DNA of 64,000 nt from Chitinophaga pinensis (GCA_902167325.1 LR632930.1:2356001-2420000), one strand, 5' to 3'; shown: positions 16,313-25,689, numbered from the stretch's first letter. The notes: generated by a model from the sequence alone, not told the origin. Numbers and translations: made by a program.

Positions 16313-19231
16313 TTAAAAATTCACGGACAGGTGGAACTGCAGACGCTTGGTAGAAGCGTAAGGCGCTACGTCGATACCGGTACCGAATGTGGTGCCGAAG
16401 TTGGATACTTCAGGATCGTAACCGGAGTATTTAGTCCAGGTGAAATAGTTATTAGCCGATACACCAATCGTTACGTCATTCACGATACGGGGGCGTACAG
16501 GCAGTTTGTAGTATATGGCAACTTCACGGAGGCGGAGGTAAGATGCATCTTCGGTATAAAGCCTGAGATCCTGTCTGCGTGCTCTGCCTTTTGGTACACC
16601 TTTGTCGTTGAGGTCACCCCAGTCTTTATTAAGGCGGGAAGCTCCATCCCTGAGATAACGGGTAAGGTTCACGTTATTGCTGCCGTTTTTGTAGTGCAGC
16701 ATAGCACGGAAGGTGAAGTTCTTGAAGAAAGTAACGTCGTTGAACCAGCTGATCTGATAACGGGGTTCGATATCACCGAGCACTTCCAGACCGGTGGCTC
16801 TTTCGATCACCAGCTGTGTGGCAGATTTACCTTCTTCGATCCAGATAGTACCGAGGCTGGCGCCGAAGCTGTCGCCCTGGTCAAATGCAGGAACGTTGAG
16901 CTTCATAACGCGTGAGCGGTTCTTCCAGTAGTTCAGTGTAGTGTTCCAGCGAACATTGCGGGTGTTGAGCGGGGTAGCACGAAGGCTGAGTTCAACTCCG
17001 CGGTTGCGCAGTTCACCGCCATTTACCCATCTGCTCACGAAGCCGGTGGAGCCATACCAGTCGGCAGCAACAAGCAGATCTTTGATGAGTTTATTATAAA
17101 CGGTGGCTTCGAAGTTGAGTTTGCCTGCAAACAGGCTCACGTCAACACCGCCTTCCAGTTCCATCTGGCGCTCTGATTTAATACTGGGGTCGCCCAGTAC
17201 TATGCTGCCGATAGAGCCGGGGCGTCCGCCGATGGCAGTAGCGCCAAGGGTAGTGAACCGGCTGTTGAAGGTCGGGAAGCCACTGCTTTCACCATATGCG
17301 ATACGGAATTTCAGATCGTTCACAATGGTGCTGTTCCACTGGCCCATTTTGCTGATGTTCCAGGAAGCATTTGCCTTGGGATAAAGGTTGTATTTCTTGT
17401 AGTCGCCGTTATTGGTTGATTTATCGAACCGTACACCGGCTGTGAAGTTCAGGAAGTCTTTGTAAGCCAGCTCTTCCTGGAAGAACAGGCCATCGTTGCG
17501 ATAGGAGTTACGGTTTTGCTGTACTCTCACGGCACCTGCCTGGCCCTGGCTGGTTTCAGCACCAATGAGTTGGGAGGCTACATTCAGCAGCTGGTCAAAT
17601 TCACCTGCCTCATGGGTGATACCGGCTGTGGTGGTTAAGGAAAGGTTGCCCTGGTTGGGGTTGAAGGTATTTACCAGGAATCCTGCCCAGCTGGTGTTCA
17701 TTTCATAAGTATTACCACGGATGTTGCGGCCGCCGGTAGCAGTTTCGAAGTGCAGGAGGGCGGGGAACAGTGCCAGTGATTTAGTATGGTAATAATCCAG
17801 GCCGCCGCGCCCGATCAGGCGGGTAGTGGAAGTTGCAGACTGTTGCACGATAGCTTCGAAATTGGCGCCGGTAAGGATACGGTTAACCTTCTCGCTGTTT
17901 TCGGAATGTGCGATGGTTTGCAGAATGTTGGCGCCATCACGGGGGTTAGGATATACCCCGTCAGCATTGGGATGCAGATCAATCCAGGGTAAGGTTGCAA
18001 TCATACCATAACCTACGGTGTTACCACTGTTTTCGTTACCGAAAAGTCCGCGGTCAGCATTCGTATTCATATAAGAGCTGCTGAAGCCAAGTTTTACACG
18101 GTCGGAAATTTTGTGGTTCAGGTTCAGGCGTACGTTGGCGTTGGCATAACCGGTATTGCGCACGATGCCTTCTTCTTTTTTAAGGCCTGTGGCCAGGTGG
18201 AAGGTGGTTTTTTCGTTGCCACCGTTCATGCTGAATGTGGTATTACGGGAAAAGGCATTATTGCCAAAAACTTCTTTTTCATAATCAAAGAATTTGCCTG
18301 CATTTAATGCAGCGCGCACCGTGGCAAGATTCCAGGCAGATCCCCTGGCGGTGATTTCCGCATCTGTGAATTCTGTTTTGGTGCCCAGGAGTTTACGGGC
18401 AGTCACGAGGCCGAGATCCTGGCCAACATGGAAGGTGGTTTTTCCAGAACGGCCCTTCTTGGTGGTAATGATTACCACACCGGCGGATGCCTGTGATCCA
18501 TAGATAGCAGAAGCGGAAGCGCCTTTCAGGATTTCCACGTTCTCGATGTCGTTAGGGTTGATGTCAGCGATACGGGAAGCGGCATTATCCTGGCCGGAAG
18601 TAGCACTGGTACCGCCCTGCGCTTCTGTAACCACGTTAATACCCGTTGAGGTGGCGCGGTTTGATACGATCACACCGTCGATCACGAACAGCGGCTGGAT
18701 GGTGCCATAGATAGAAGATACACCACGCAGTTTGATGGAAAGACCACCACCGGGAGCGCCGGAGTTCGATACGATGTTGGCGCCGGTGATCTTACCACTC
18801 AGTGCCGCATCGAATGTTTGTGCGGGTGCTGCTCCGGCCAGTTCTTTCGCGGAAATGGTAGCTACGGAGTTGGCAGCATTTCTTCTTTTAACAGTAGTAG
18901 CCAGACCGGTAACAATCACCTCGTCGAGCTTGGCGATGTCATCCTCCAGCACAACATGTACCGGCTCTGCGGGGTTGGCTGTTACGGTTGCAGATTTGTA
19001 ACCGGTGAAGTTGATGGTAAGTTTACTGCCGGGGGCTACGTTTATCTCGAAACGGCCTTCGGCATTCGTCACAGCACCCTGGCGGCCTTTCTGCACTGCA
19101 ATGCTGGCACCAGGGAGAGGGTTTCCGGCCACATCAGTGACCCGTCCCTTTACGGTTTGATTTTGCGCTTGCATGACAAGCGGAAGTAACAGGCATAAGA
19201 GCGATAGGATGCCTTTTAGCGTTTTTCTCAT
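16313..19231 (-). CDS. SusC/RagA-family TonB-linked outer-membrane transporter
   Basis: 972 aa from the ATG at 19231, chosen because MRKTLKGILSLLCLLLPL begins a clear signal peptide; a start at 19291 would bury it. A carboxypeptidase-like domain (VKGRVTDVAGNPLPGASI) is followed by a TonB-box-like DEVIVTGLATT segment, the plug (LSGKITGANIV, GGGLSIKLRGVSS, PLFVIDGVI) and a 22-strand barrel ending in LQFHLSVNF with a terminal Phe. It imports SusD-captured ligands in a TonB-dependent way. No ECF sigma, anti-sigma or hybrid two-component regulator is adjacent; the leader at 19232-19552 may instead carry the control. Confidence 0.95.
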   Translation of the reverse strand: MRKTLKGILSLLCLLLPLVMQAQNQTVKGRVTDVAGNPLPGASIAVQKGRQGAVTNAEGRFEINVAPGSKLTINFTGYKSATVTANPAEPVHVVLEDDIAKLDEVIVTGLATTVKRRNAANSVATISAKELAGAAPAQTFDAALSGKITGANIVSNSGAPGGGLSIKLRGVSSIYGTIQPLFVIDGVIVSNRATSTGINVVTEAQGGTSATSGQDNAASRIADINPNDIENVEILKGASASAIYGSQASAGVVIITTKKGRSGKTTFHVGQDLGLVTARKLLGTKTEFTDAEITARGSAWNLATVRAALNAGKFFDYEKEVFGNNAFSRNTTFSMNGGNEKTTFHLATGLKKEEGIVRNTGYANANVRLNLNHKISDRVKLGFSSSYMNTNADRGLFGNENSGNTVGYGMIATLPWIDLHPNADGVYPNPRDGANILQTIAHSENSEKVNRILTGANFEAIVQQSATSTTRLIGRGGLDYYHTKSLALFPALLHFETATGGRNIRGNTYEMNTSWAGFLVNTFNPNQGNLSLTTTAGITHEAGEFDQLLNVASQLIGAETSQGQAGAVRVQQNRNSYRNDGLFFQEELAYKDFLNFTAGVRFDKSTNNGDYKKYNLYPKANASWNISKMGQWNSTIVNDLKFRIAYGESSGFPTFNSRFTTLGATAIGGRPGSIGSIVLGDPSIKSERQMELEGGVDVSLFAGKLNFEATVYNKLIKDLLVAADWYGSTGFVSRWVNGGELRNRGVELSLRATPLNTRNVRWNTTLNYWKNRSRVMKLNVPAFDQGDSFGASLGTIWIEEGKSATQLVIERATGLEVLGDIEPRYQISWFNDVTFFKNFTFRAMLHYKNGSNNVNLTRYLRDGASRLNKDWGDLNDKGVPKGRARRQDLRLYTEDASYLRLREVAIYYKLPVRPRIVNDVTIGVSANNYFTWTKYSGYDPEVSNFGTTFGTGIDVAPYASTKRLQFHLSVNF

Positions 19232-19552
19232 TTGTTTGTTTTTAGATTGAAGCGATGAATCGTCAACCAGTGTTTGGTCTGGTGATTGCATTATTACATA
19301 GGCCGCATGGTCCTTACTTATTGGCTGATATTCTATTCTTCAGGGTCAGATTAGATGTAAATGTAATCTCTGACCACCCTACAGGAATTTGCACCTGTTT
19401 CGAGGTGCTTGATGTACTGACTGAAGCGGCGGATTTTGATGCTGAACAGCTTAAAGCAGACGGGTTAAGGCAACGGGTTTGCCGGTTGGGAGCTGGAAAT
19501 GAAGGTCCTGTCGTTAATAAAACATCGTTACGGCGGGGCTTACCCATAACGC
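19232..19552 (-). other. Structured untranslated leader upstream of susC (candidate cis-regulatory RNA)
   Basis: About 320 bp separate the GH109 terminator from susC and hold no convincing gene. Read on the minus strand it folds well. Hairpin 19344-19375 pairs GGTCA...TGACC with an inner TAATC/GATTA stem. Hairpin 19391-19408 pairs GCACCT with AGGTGC, and 19381-19398 pairs ACAGG with CCTGT; these two share bases and cannot form together. GGCAA/TTGCC pairs at 19469-19483. No perfect TAnnTTTG box was found. It matches none of the riboswitch consensus sequences I know. Confidence 0.35.
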
Positions 19553-19586
19553 AAAAAAAGCCCGTTCCGGATCATCCGGAACGGGC
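19553..19586 (-). terminator. Strong terminator after the GH109 gene
   Basis: GCCCGTTCCGGATGATCCGG continuing to AACGGGC is a long near-perfect stem (19560-19586), followed on the minus strand by seven T (19559-19553). Confidence 0.93.
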
Positions 19587-19613
19587 TGCTGTATTCGCTT
19601 TTACTAAACGGGA

Positions 19614-21011
19614 TTAATACTCTCCGTCCAGCGCGAAATTAGGCTTGCGGTTGATCCACTTGCCACGGGTAAAGTCAGGAATGTACTGTACGGTACCTCC
19701 TTCCAGTACGCTCTGCTCACTCAGCGGAGTAATGGCGTACCAGGTAGCGAGGTCGTACACATCCATCTGGTAATCCGTACCACGCTTGATGGATTCAATG
19801 AAGGAGTTGATCACGAACCAGTCCATTCCGCCATGACCTGCACCGGAAGCATCGTTACCGTAGCGCTTCCACAGCGGGTGGTCGTATTTGCCCATATAGC
19901 TTTCAGGGTCTTTTTCATCACCAGCTTTTTCCCAGCGGTGAGGCTTGCTTTTCCCTTCGATATGTATGGAATCAATATCGTCCATCCACAACCCGTTAGT
20001 ACCCTGCACGCGGAAGTTCAGGGAGTAGGGGCGGGGGAGGTTGGTGTCGTGAGAGAGCATAATGGTTTCTCCGTTGTTCGATTTGATGAGGGTAGTCACC
20101 ACATCGCCCAGCTTAAATTCCACTTTTGCATTGGGGTGGTTAGGCCCGCCGTTCGGATGGTCTACAATGTATTTATGCAGGCCCCGTGCTTTGGTTGCCA
20201 CACTGGTGAGTGACATGAGGCGGTTACCGCGGTTGGTGTTGATCATGTTGTTAACCGGCCCCAAACCGTGAGTAGGGTACAGGTCGCCATTGCGGTGAAC
20301 GGAGTGGTTGGTGCGCCATTTGGCTTCAGACAAACCTTTATCTCCGAACTCCACACCACCGCCGTAATACTGCTTGCCATCGTTGAACTTCACCGCACGA
20401 AGGTCGTGCTGGTAGCCGCCCTGCAGGTGCAACAATTCACCAAAGAGTCCCTGGCGTACCATGTTCAGTACAGCCAGTACATCGCGACGATAGTTCACGT
20501 TTTCCATGCCAAATACGGGGATGCCGGTGGATTCGGAAGTGTTCACCAGTTCCCAGCACTCCTGGATATCGGCTGCACCGCATACTTCCACAGCAGGAGT
20601 AACCCCTGCTTTCATGGCTGCTACTGCCTGAATGGTGTGCCATTCCCAGGGGGTGGCGATGATTACTGCATCGATGTCACCACGCTTGAGGAGGTTCTTG
20701 TAATCGTGCGGACCGTTAGTGTATTCTGCCACTTTACGCTTGGCGCCATAGGCAGCCTGGATTTCCTTGCGCACCAATGGCATGGCAAAGTCGTTGTCAC
20801 AGTCCGCCACGGCAACAACATCAACGTCGCTGCGGTGCAGACAGAGCTTCAGGTGCTCAATTCCCCGGGCGCCAACACCGATCAGTCCCAGTCTTACTTT
20901 ATCTTTTTTGATGCCCGCAAAAAGCCGCGCGGGCGAGTTCATGAGGCTGAGGCCTACGCCTGCGGCCATGGTATTCCGCAGAAATTTTCTACGATGCAAG
21001 TGCTTGTTCAT
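19614..21011 (-). CDS. GH109 alpha-N-acetylgalactosaminidase (Gfo/Idh/MocA fold)
   Basis: 465 aa, exported by a twin-arginine signal (HRRKFLRNTMAAG). The Rossmann motif GLIGVGARGIEH (about 42-53) binds NAD, which GH109 enzymes use for an oxidation-elimination-reduction mechanism that removes alpha-linked terminal GalNAc. Family blocks are plain: PWEWHTIQAVAAMKAG, MENVNYRRDVLAVLNMVRQG, GGYQHDLR, KWRTNH, LYPTHGLGP (Tyr245 and His248, equivalent to the active-site Tyr and His of the founding enzyme), GAGHGGMDWF and VYDLATWYAITPLSE. A plain sugar oxidoreductase is the alternative, but conservation with GH109 runs along the whole length. It is divergent from the fucosidase, sharing a 220-bp gap; both could act on fucosylated GalNAc glycans. 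Confidence 0.92.
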   Translation of the reverse strand: MNKHLHRRKFLRNTMAAGVGLSLMNSPARLFAGIKKDKVRLGLIGVGARGIEHLKLCLHRSDVDVVAVADCDNDFAMPLVRKEIQAAYGAKRKVAEYTNGPHDYKNLLKRGDIDAVIIATPWEWHTIQAVAAMKAGVTPAVEVCGAADIQECWELVNTSESTGIPVFGMENVNYRRDVLAVLNMVRQGLFGELLHLQGGYQHDLRAVKFNDGKQYYGGGVEFGDKGLSEAKWRTNHSVHRNGDLYPTHGLGPVNNMINTNRGNRLMSLTSVATKARGLHKYIVDHPNGGPNHPNAKVEFKLGDVVTTLIKSNNGETIMLSHDTNLPRPYSLNFRVQGTNGLWMDDIDSIHIEGKSKPHRWEKAGDEKDPESYMGKYDHPLWKRYGNDASGAGHGGMDWFVINSFIESIKRGTDYQMDVYDLATWYAITPLSEQSVLEGGTVQYIPDFTRGKWINRKPNFALDGEY

Positions 21012-21232
21012 AGCTGCTCGATTGTTTTGAATAAAGAGTAACGGTTTACAATGTAGGGCATTCAGCTTGTTTCCGCGGCCATGGGTAGATAAATTGTGAC
21101 AATCATGTGATGGACGGTAATGCAGGAGGGCTGTTTCTATAGTATTTTCTCATTCTTTTTCATGATATTGACAATGTTCGCTTAATGAACGGCAGGATAT
21201 TATATTAGATGCTTACGTCTACAAACTGATAT

Positions 21233-23260
21233 ATGAAGAAAGTGATTCTCTTAGCACTCCTGCTGGCAGGGGGCAAGGCATGGGCACAGCCGGAGATAAA
21301 ACCGGTAGGCGCATTGCCTTCGAATGCACAGGTGAAATGGCAGCAGCTGGAATATTATATGTTCATCCACTTCGGGCCGAACACCTTTACGGACAAGGAG
21401 TGGGGGCATGGTGACGAAGATCCTAAGGTTTTCAATCCTACTGAGCTGGATGCCCGCCAGTGGGCACGTACCGCAAAGCTCGCCGGCATGAAAGGGATCA
21501 TCATTACCGCCAAGCACCACGATGGCTTCTGCCTTTGGCCCAGTGAATACAGCAAACATACCGTACGTGAAAGCGCCTGGAAGAACGGAAAAGGGGATGT
21601 GCTGGCCGAGCTTTCCGCGGCCTGTCGTGAATATGGACTCCTTTTCGGGGTGTATCTCTCCCCCTGGGACCGTAACCACCCGGCCTACGGCACGCCCGAA
21701 TACAACCAGGTGTTCGCCAACCAGCTGAAGGAGGTGCATACCAAATATGGTGATGTGTTCGAGCAGTGGTTTGATGGTGCCAACGGAGAAGGCCCAAATG
21801 GCAAGAAGCAGGTGTACGACTGGAATCTCTTTGAATCTACCGTTACAAATATTCATCCCAACGTGATCTTCTTCAGTGATGCCGGTCCCGGCTGCCGCTG
21901 GATCGGGAACGAGAGCGGTTATGCCGGTGTTACCAACTGGAGTACCCTCAACCGGGCAGACTTCAAACCCGGCATGGGTGGTATCACAGAAACGCTTAAT
22001 AAAGGGCAGGAAGACGGAACGCACTGGGTACCGGGAGAAGCCGATGTATCTATCCGGCCGGGATGGTTCTACAGCGAAACAACTGATAACCAGGTGAAGA
22101 GCCTGGCGCATCTGCTCGATATCTACTATGGCTCCGTTGGCCGTAATGCCAACCTGCTGCTCAATATTCCGGTAGACCGTCGCGGGCGCATCCATGAAAA
22201 TGACTCTATGCGCCTGATGGAACTGCGCCGCACGCTGGACGTTGATTTTAAGGAGAATCTGGCCCGCAAGGCAAGGGTTGCCGCTACCAATACCCGTCAG
22301 AACAGTTCCGTGACCAGCGCGGTATACCTGACAGATGGCAATTACAATACTTACTGGGCTACCGCCGAAGGCAAGAATACGGGAGATATTACCCTCAGCT
22401 ATGCCAATCCGGTTACTTTCAACCGCATATCCATACAGGAGTTTATCCCGTTGGGGCAGCGGGTACGGTCGTTTTCCGTGAGTGTACTGCAGGGGAAAGA
22501 GTGGAAGGAGATTGCCCGGGAAACAACGGTGGGTTACAAGCGCATCCTGCGCCTGCCGCTCACTACTGCCAAAAGCATCCGTGTGAGCATTCTGGACGCC
22601 AAGGCCAGCCCTGTAATCAGCGAGGTATCCCTGTTCCGTGCGCCTGAGCTGATCTCTGACCCTGAGATCCGGAGGGATAAGGCAGGAATGGTGACGATCA
22701 AAACCGCTTCTCCTGATCCTGTAATCCATTATACGACAGACGGTTCTGCGCCTACTACGGCCTCTCCAAAGTATGAAAAGCCCTTCGCCCTCCCGGGTTC
22801 CGGTTCGGTATCTGCTATCGCTTTTGTGGAAAACGGAAAGCGCAGCAGTGATGTAATCGATGCCATCTTCGGGATTTCACCCATCAACTGGAAGGTGCTG
22901 ACGCCCGGCGCAGAGAATGCTATTGACGCCACGCCCCGTGCCTGGACAACCAAAGAGAACGCCTATCCGGCAGAGCTGGTGGTGGACCTGGGCAGGGAAG
23001 AAACGGTGAAGGGGGTTGGTTATCAGCCTAATACCCATGGTGGAATCGTGTACAAATATGCGCTATACCTGAGTGCTGATGGAAAGGAGTGGGGCAAACC
23101 TGTAGCGGAAGGGGCTTTCGCCAATGTTCTGAATAATCCTATAGAGCAATCCATAAAGCTTTCATCATCAGTAACTTGCCGGTACATTAAGTTCGTTGCG
23201 CTGGCCCCGGCCAATGCGCAGGATACCCGTGTTTCGGTAGCGGAACTGAAGGTATTTTAA
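21233..23260 (+). CDS. GH29 alpha-L-fucosidase with C-terminal carbohydrate-binding domains
   Basis: 675 aa with a signal peptide (MKKVILLALLLAGGKAWAQ). The catalytic barrel (about 25-345) has YYMFIHFGPNTF, AKHHDGFCLWPS and FEQWFDGANGEGP; Asp181 in the last is the expected nucleophile of this retaining enzyme. It is followed by an F5/8C (discoidin, CBM32-like) domain at about 350-465, a chitobiase-C-terminal-like domain (IHYTTDGSAPTTASPKYEKP, about 495-550) and a second F5/8C domain to the end. It removes terminal alpha-fucose from oligosaccharides or glycoproteins. The acid/base residue is not conserved enough in GH29 to assign by eye. A strong terminator follows. Confidence 0.94.
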   Translation: MKKVILLALLLAGGKAWAQPEIKPVGALPSNAQVKWQQLEYYMFIHFGPNTFTDKEWGHGDEDPKVFNPTELDARQWARTAKLAGMKGIIITAKHHDGFCLWPSEYSKHTVRESAWKNGKGDVLAELSAACREYGLLFGVYLSPWDRNHPAYGTPEYNQVFANQLKEVHTKYGDVFEQWFDGANGEGPNGKKQVYDWNLFESTVTNIHPNVIFFSDAGPGCRWIGNESGYAGVTNWSTLNRADFKPGMGGITETLNKGQEDGTHWVPGEADVSIRPGWFYSETTDNQVKSLAHLLDIYYGSVGRNANLLLNIPVDRRGRIHENDSMRLMELRRTLDVDFKENLARKARVAATNTRQNSSVTSAVYLTDGNYNTYWATAEGKNTGDITLSYANPVTFNRISIQEFIPLGQRVRSFSVSVLQGKEWKEIARETTVGYKRILRLPLTTAKSIRVSILDAKASPVISEVSLFRAPELISDPEIRRDKAGMVTIKTASPDPVIHYTTDGSAPTTASPKYEKPFALPGSGSVSAIAFVENGKRSSDVIDAIFGISPINWKVLTPGAENAIDATPRAWTTKENAYPAELVVDLGREETVKGVGYQPNTHGGIVYKYALYLSADGKEWGKPVAEGAFANVLNNPIEQSIKLSSSVTCRYIKFVALAPANAQDTRVSVAELKVF

Positions 23261-23285
23261 GGCTGATCCGGCCACCCGGACAGGG

Positions 23286-23329
23286 AGAAGGGAAATGCAG
23301 GCTGGGCCTGGGTTTCCCTTCTTGTTTTT
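23286..23329 (+). terminator. Terminator after the fucosidase
   Basis: AGAAGGGAAA (23286-23295) pairs perfectly with TTTCCCTTCT (23313-23322), followed by GTTTTT. Confidence 0.88.
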
Positions 23330-23347
23330 AAGTCAAAAAAAAATCGG

Positions 23348-23375
23348 TTGCATATTTAATAATGTTATAACTTTG
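23348..23375 (+). promoter_or_regulatory. Promoter of the arginine operon
   Basis: TTG (23348-23350), a 17-bp spacer, then TAACTTTG (23368-23375): an exact match to the Bacteroidota consensus TTG-N17-23-TAnnTTTG. The predicted start near 23382 leaves a leader of about 275 nt before the first gene. Confidence 0.85.
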
Positions 23376-23656
23376 CATCTACTTTAAAACTAAAGGCACT
23401 TTTTTATCACAATTTAACGTCGAACTGCCGTTGGAATATATCGCGACCCATACCAACATATTCGCTTTTCACCCTTCTCTTGAAGAGGGTGTTCATGCTA
23501 TTGGGTTTCCTGTCTTTAGATACCTTTCCCGACGACCTCGTATTTGATAGCGGCCACCCCGGTCGTATAACCCATCCATAACTACCGTTATGGGCCTGTC
23601 CCGGTAATGGGAATACTCAATTAATTTATTGCATCACAATTTTCAATTGTAAAAAG
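23376..23656 (+). promoter_or_regulatory. Long leader of the arginine operon with an Arg-rich short reading frame (possible attenuator)
   Basis: The roughly 275-nt transcribed leader holds a 38-codon frame from a TTG at 23431 to TGA at 23545-23547. Its last ten codons include AGA, CGA, CGA and CGT, four arginine codons. Just downstream, CCATAAC (23576-23582) pairs perfectly with GTTATGG (23587-23593). A short Arg-rich frame followed by a hairpin ahead of an arginine operon suggests leader-peptide control, but the frame lacks an ATG and there is no T-run, so this is a hypothesis. Confidence 0.35.
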
Positions 23657-24439
23657 TTGGAAAATAAAGATATCATCGTTCGGGCAGCATCTGCCGATGA
23701 TAAGCATTATGCCACCACCATCACCGATGAGATGGAGGCTTCTGCGAAAGCGCGTGGAACGGGCATTGCGAAGCGTTCCCCGGAATACGTGCAGCTCAAA
23801 ATGGACGAAGGAAAAGCCGTTATCGCACTCACCACAGCAGGGGAATGGGTAGGGTTTTGCTATATAGAAGCCTGGGGGCACGATAAATTCGTTGCCAACT
23901 CCGGACTCATCGTAAACCCTGCCTTCCGTGGGCATGGTGTTGCGAAGGCTATCAAAGAGAAGATCTTCGAACTGTCGCGCACCAAATACCCCGATGCCAA
24001 GATCTTTGGCCTCACTACCGGCCTCGCCGTGATGAAGATCAACTCCGATCTGGGATATGAACCTGTAACCTATTCCGAACTCACGGATGATGAAGAGTTC
24101 TGGAAAGGCTGCCGGAGCTGTGTGAACTACGAAGTACTCATGTCCAAGAACCGGAAAAACTGCCTCTGCACTGCCATGCTCTACGATCCCGTGGAGAAGT
24201 TGAAGGAAATAGAGGAAAAAGCCGCCAAACTACTGGCAGCCCAGCAGGTGCCGCCTGCTGCCAATGCAGCAGCAGTAGCGGTGGAGCCCCTCGCCCGGAA
24301 ACGGAAATTTAAAGGAAACTTTTCCCTGTTCGAGCGGTGGATGCGGTATAAAAAGTACATCTTGCTGAAAGCAGCACGCAAATCAGGCGGCAGCGGAGCC
24401 GGGGCCTCCCGGAAGAGATTCTTCTTCGGATGGCTCTGA
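23657..24439 (+). CDS. GNAT acyltransferase, probable N-acylglutamate synthase of the arginine operon
   Basis: 260 aa, first gene of the arginine operon. The GNAT core lies at about 5-175: ANSGLIVNPAFRGHGVAKAI carries the acyl-CoA binding R/Q-x-x-G-x-G/A loop, and GLTTGLAVMKINSDLGYEPV follows. A Cys-rich segment (CRSCVNYEVL, KNCLCTAMLYDP) and a basic, Ala-rich tail of about 70 residues come after it. Bacteroidota lack a classical ArgA and a GNAT at this position is the usual candidate for making N-acetyl- or N-succinylglutamate. The start is a TTG at 23657; no in-frame ATG precedes the conserved core. It is 49 bp upstream of argG. Confidence 0.8.
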   Translation: MENKDIIVRAASADDKHYATTITDEMEASAKARGTGIAKRSPEYVQLKMDEGKAVIALTTAGEWVGFCYIEAWGHDKFVANSGLIVNPAFRGHGVAKAIKEKIFELSRTKYPDAKIFGLTTGLAVMKINSDLGYEPVTYSELTDDEEFWKGCRSCVNYEVLMSKNRKNCLCTAMLYDPVEKLKEIEEKAAKLLAAQQVPPAANAAAVAVEPLARKRKFKGNFSLFERWMRYKKYILLKAARKSGGSGAGASRKRFFFGWL

Positions 24440-24488
24440 ACCAATTTTTAAACTATTTACGAACTACCAAATACAAGCAAAAATTACC

Positions 24489-25685
24489 ATGAGAAAAGTT
24501 GTACTGGGTTTCAGCGGAGGACTTGATACATCGTATTGCGTTAAATACCTGACCGAAGAGAAAGGCTATGAAGTGCATTCAGTGATCGTGAATACGGGCG
24601 GTTTTACTGCAGAAGAATTGCAGGAGATCGAGAAACGCGCCTACAGTCTGGGTGTGAAAAGTCACAAGACAGTAGATGCGGTTCGCTCTTATTATGATAA
24701 AGTGATCCGCTACCTCGTATTTGGTAACGTTCTGAAAAACAATACCTACCCCCTCAGCGTAAGTGCCGAACGTATGAGCCAGGCGCTCGCTATTGCAGAG
24801 TACGTGAAGGAAGTAGGGGCCGATGCCGTTGCACATGGTTCTACCGGTGCCGGTAACGACCAGGTAAGGTTCGATATGATCTTCCACATCATGATCCCCG
24901 GTGTAGAGATCATTACCCCCATCCGCGACCTGAAACTGAGCCGCGAAGAGGAAATCGCTTACCTCCAGACGAAAGGCGTGGAAATGAACTTTGCCAAAGC
25001 CATGTACTCCATCAATAAAGGCATCTGGGGTACTTCTGTAGGCGGGAAAGAAACACTGACCTCAAACGGCATGCTTCCTGAAGAAGCATGGCCTACACAA
25101 CTGACTAACAACAACCCCGAGCAGGTAACCCTTACTTTCGAGAAAGGTGAACTGACCGGTGTGAACGATAAACAATTCAGCCATCCTACCGATGCGATCG
25201 TATACCTGCAAACCATTGCCGGTGCTTTCGCTATTGGCCGCGATATTCACGTGGGTGATACCATCATCGGTATCAAAGGCCGCGTAGGTTTCGAAGCAGC
25301 CGCTCCCATGGTGATCCTCAAAGCACACCACGCCCTCGAAAAGCATGTGCTGAGCAAATGGCAGCTTACCTGGAAAGACCAGCTGGCTACCTTCTACGGT
25401 AACTGGATGCACGAAGGCCAGATCCTCGACCCCGTTATGCGCGACATCGAGGCTTATCTCGAACACAGCCAGGCTAACGTGACCGGTAAGGTATTTGTTA
25501 ACCTCATGCCCTACCGTTTCCAGGTAACGGGTATTGAGTCGGCATACGACCTCATGAGCAGCAAGTTCGGCAAGTATGGCGAGATGAACAGCGGATGGAG
25601 TGGTGATGATGTAAGAGGTTTCTCTAAAATTTTTGGTAACCAGACGATGATCTGGAACCAGGTGAACGAATCCAACAAAAAATAA
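24489..25685 (+). CDS. argG: Argininosuccinate synthase
   Basis: 398 aa, joins citrulline and aspartate with ATP to form argininosuccinate. The PP-loop ATP motif GFSGGLDTSY is at residues 8-17; HGSTGAGNDQVRFD and INKGIWGTSVGGKET are further family blocks. Cytoplasmic. It is followed after 4 bp by argC, so the two are tightly co-transcribed. Confidence 0.96.
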   Translation: MRKVVLGFSGGLDTSYCVKYLTEEKGYEVHSVIVNTGGFTAEELQEIEKRAYSLGVKSHKTVDAVRSYYDKVIRYLVFGNVLKNNTYPLSVSAERMSQALAIAEYVKEVGADAVAHGSTGAGNDQVRFDMIFHIMIPGVEIITPIRDLKLSREEEIAYLQTKGVEMNFAKAMYSINKGIWGTSVGGKETLTSNGMLPEEAWPTQLTNNNPEQVTLTFEKGELTGVNDKQFSHPTDAIVYLQTIAGAFAIGRDIHVGDTIIGIKGRVGFEAAAPMVILKAHHALEKHVLSKWQLTWKDQLATFYGNWMHEGQILDPVMRDIEAYLEHSQANVTGKVFVNLMPYRFQVTGIESAYDLMSSKFGKYGEMNSGWSGDDVRGFSKIFGNQTMIWNQVNESNKK

Positions 25686-25689
25686 AGGC

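Noticed and set aside
19232..19552. SAM or cobalamin riboswitch
   Set aside because: AGGTGCAAATTCC on the minus strand loosely resembles pieces of both, but the ordered conserved blocks of either class are missing.
19255..19617. 120-codon frame on the plus strand in the susC leader
   Set aside because: It runs through the GH109 terminator, has no promoter or domain, and lies opposite the structured leader.
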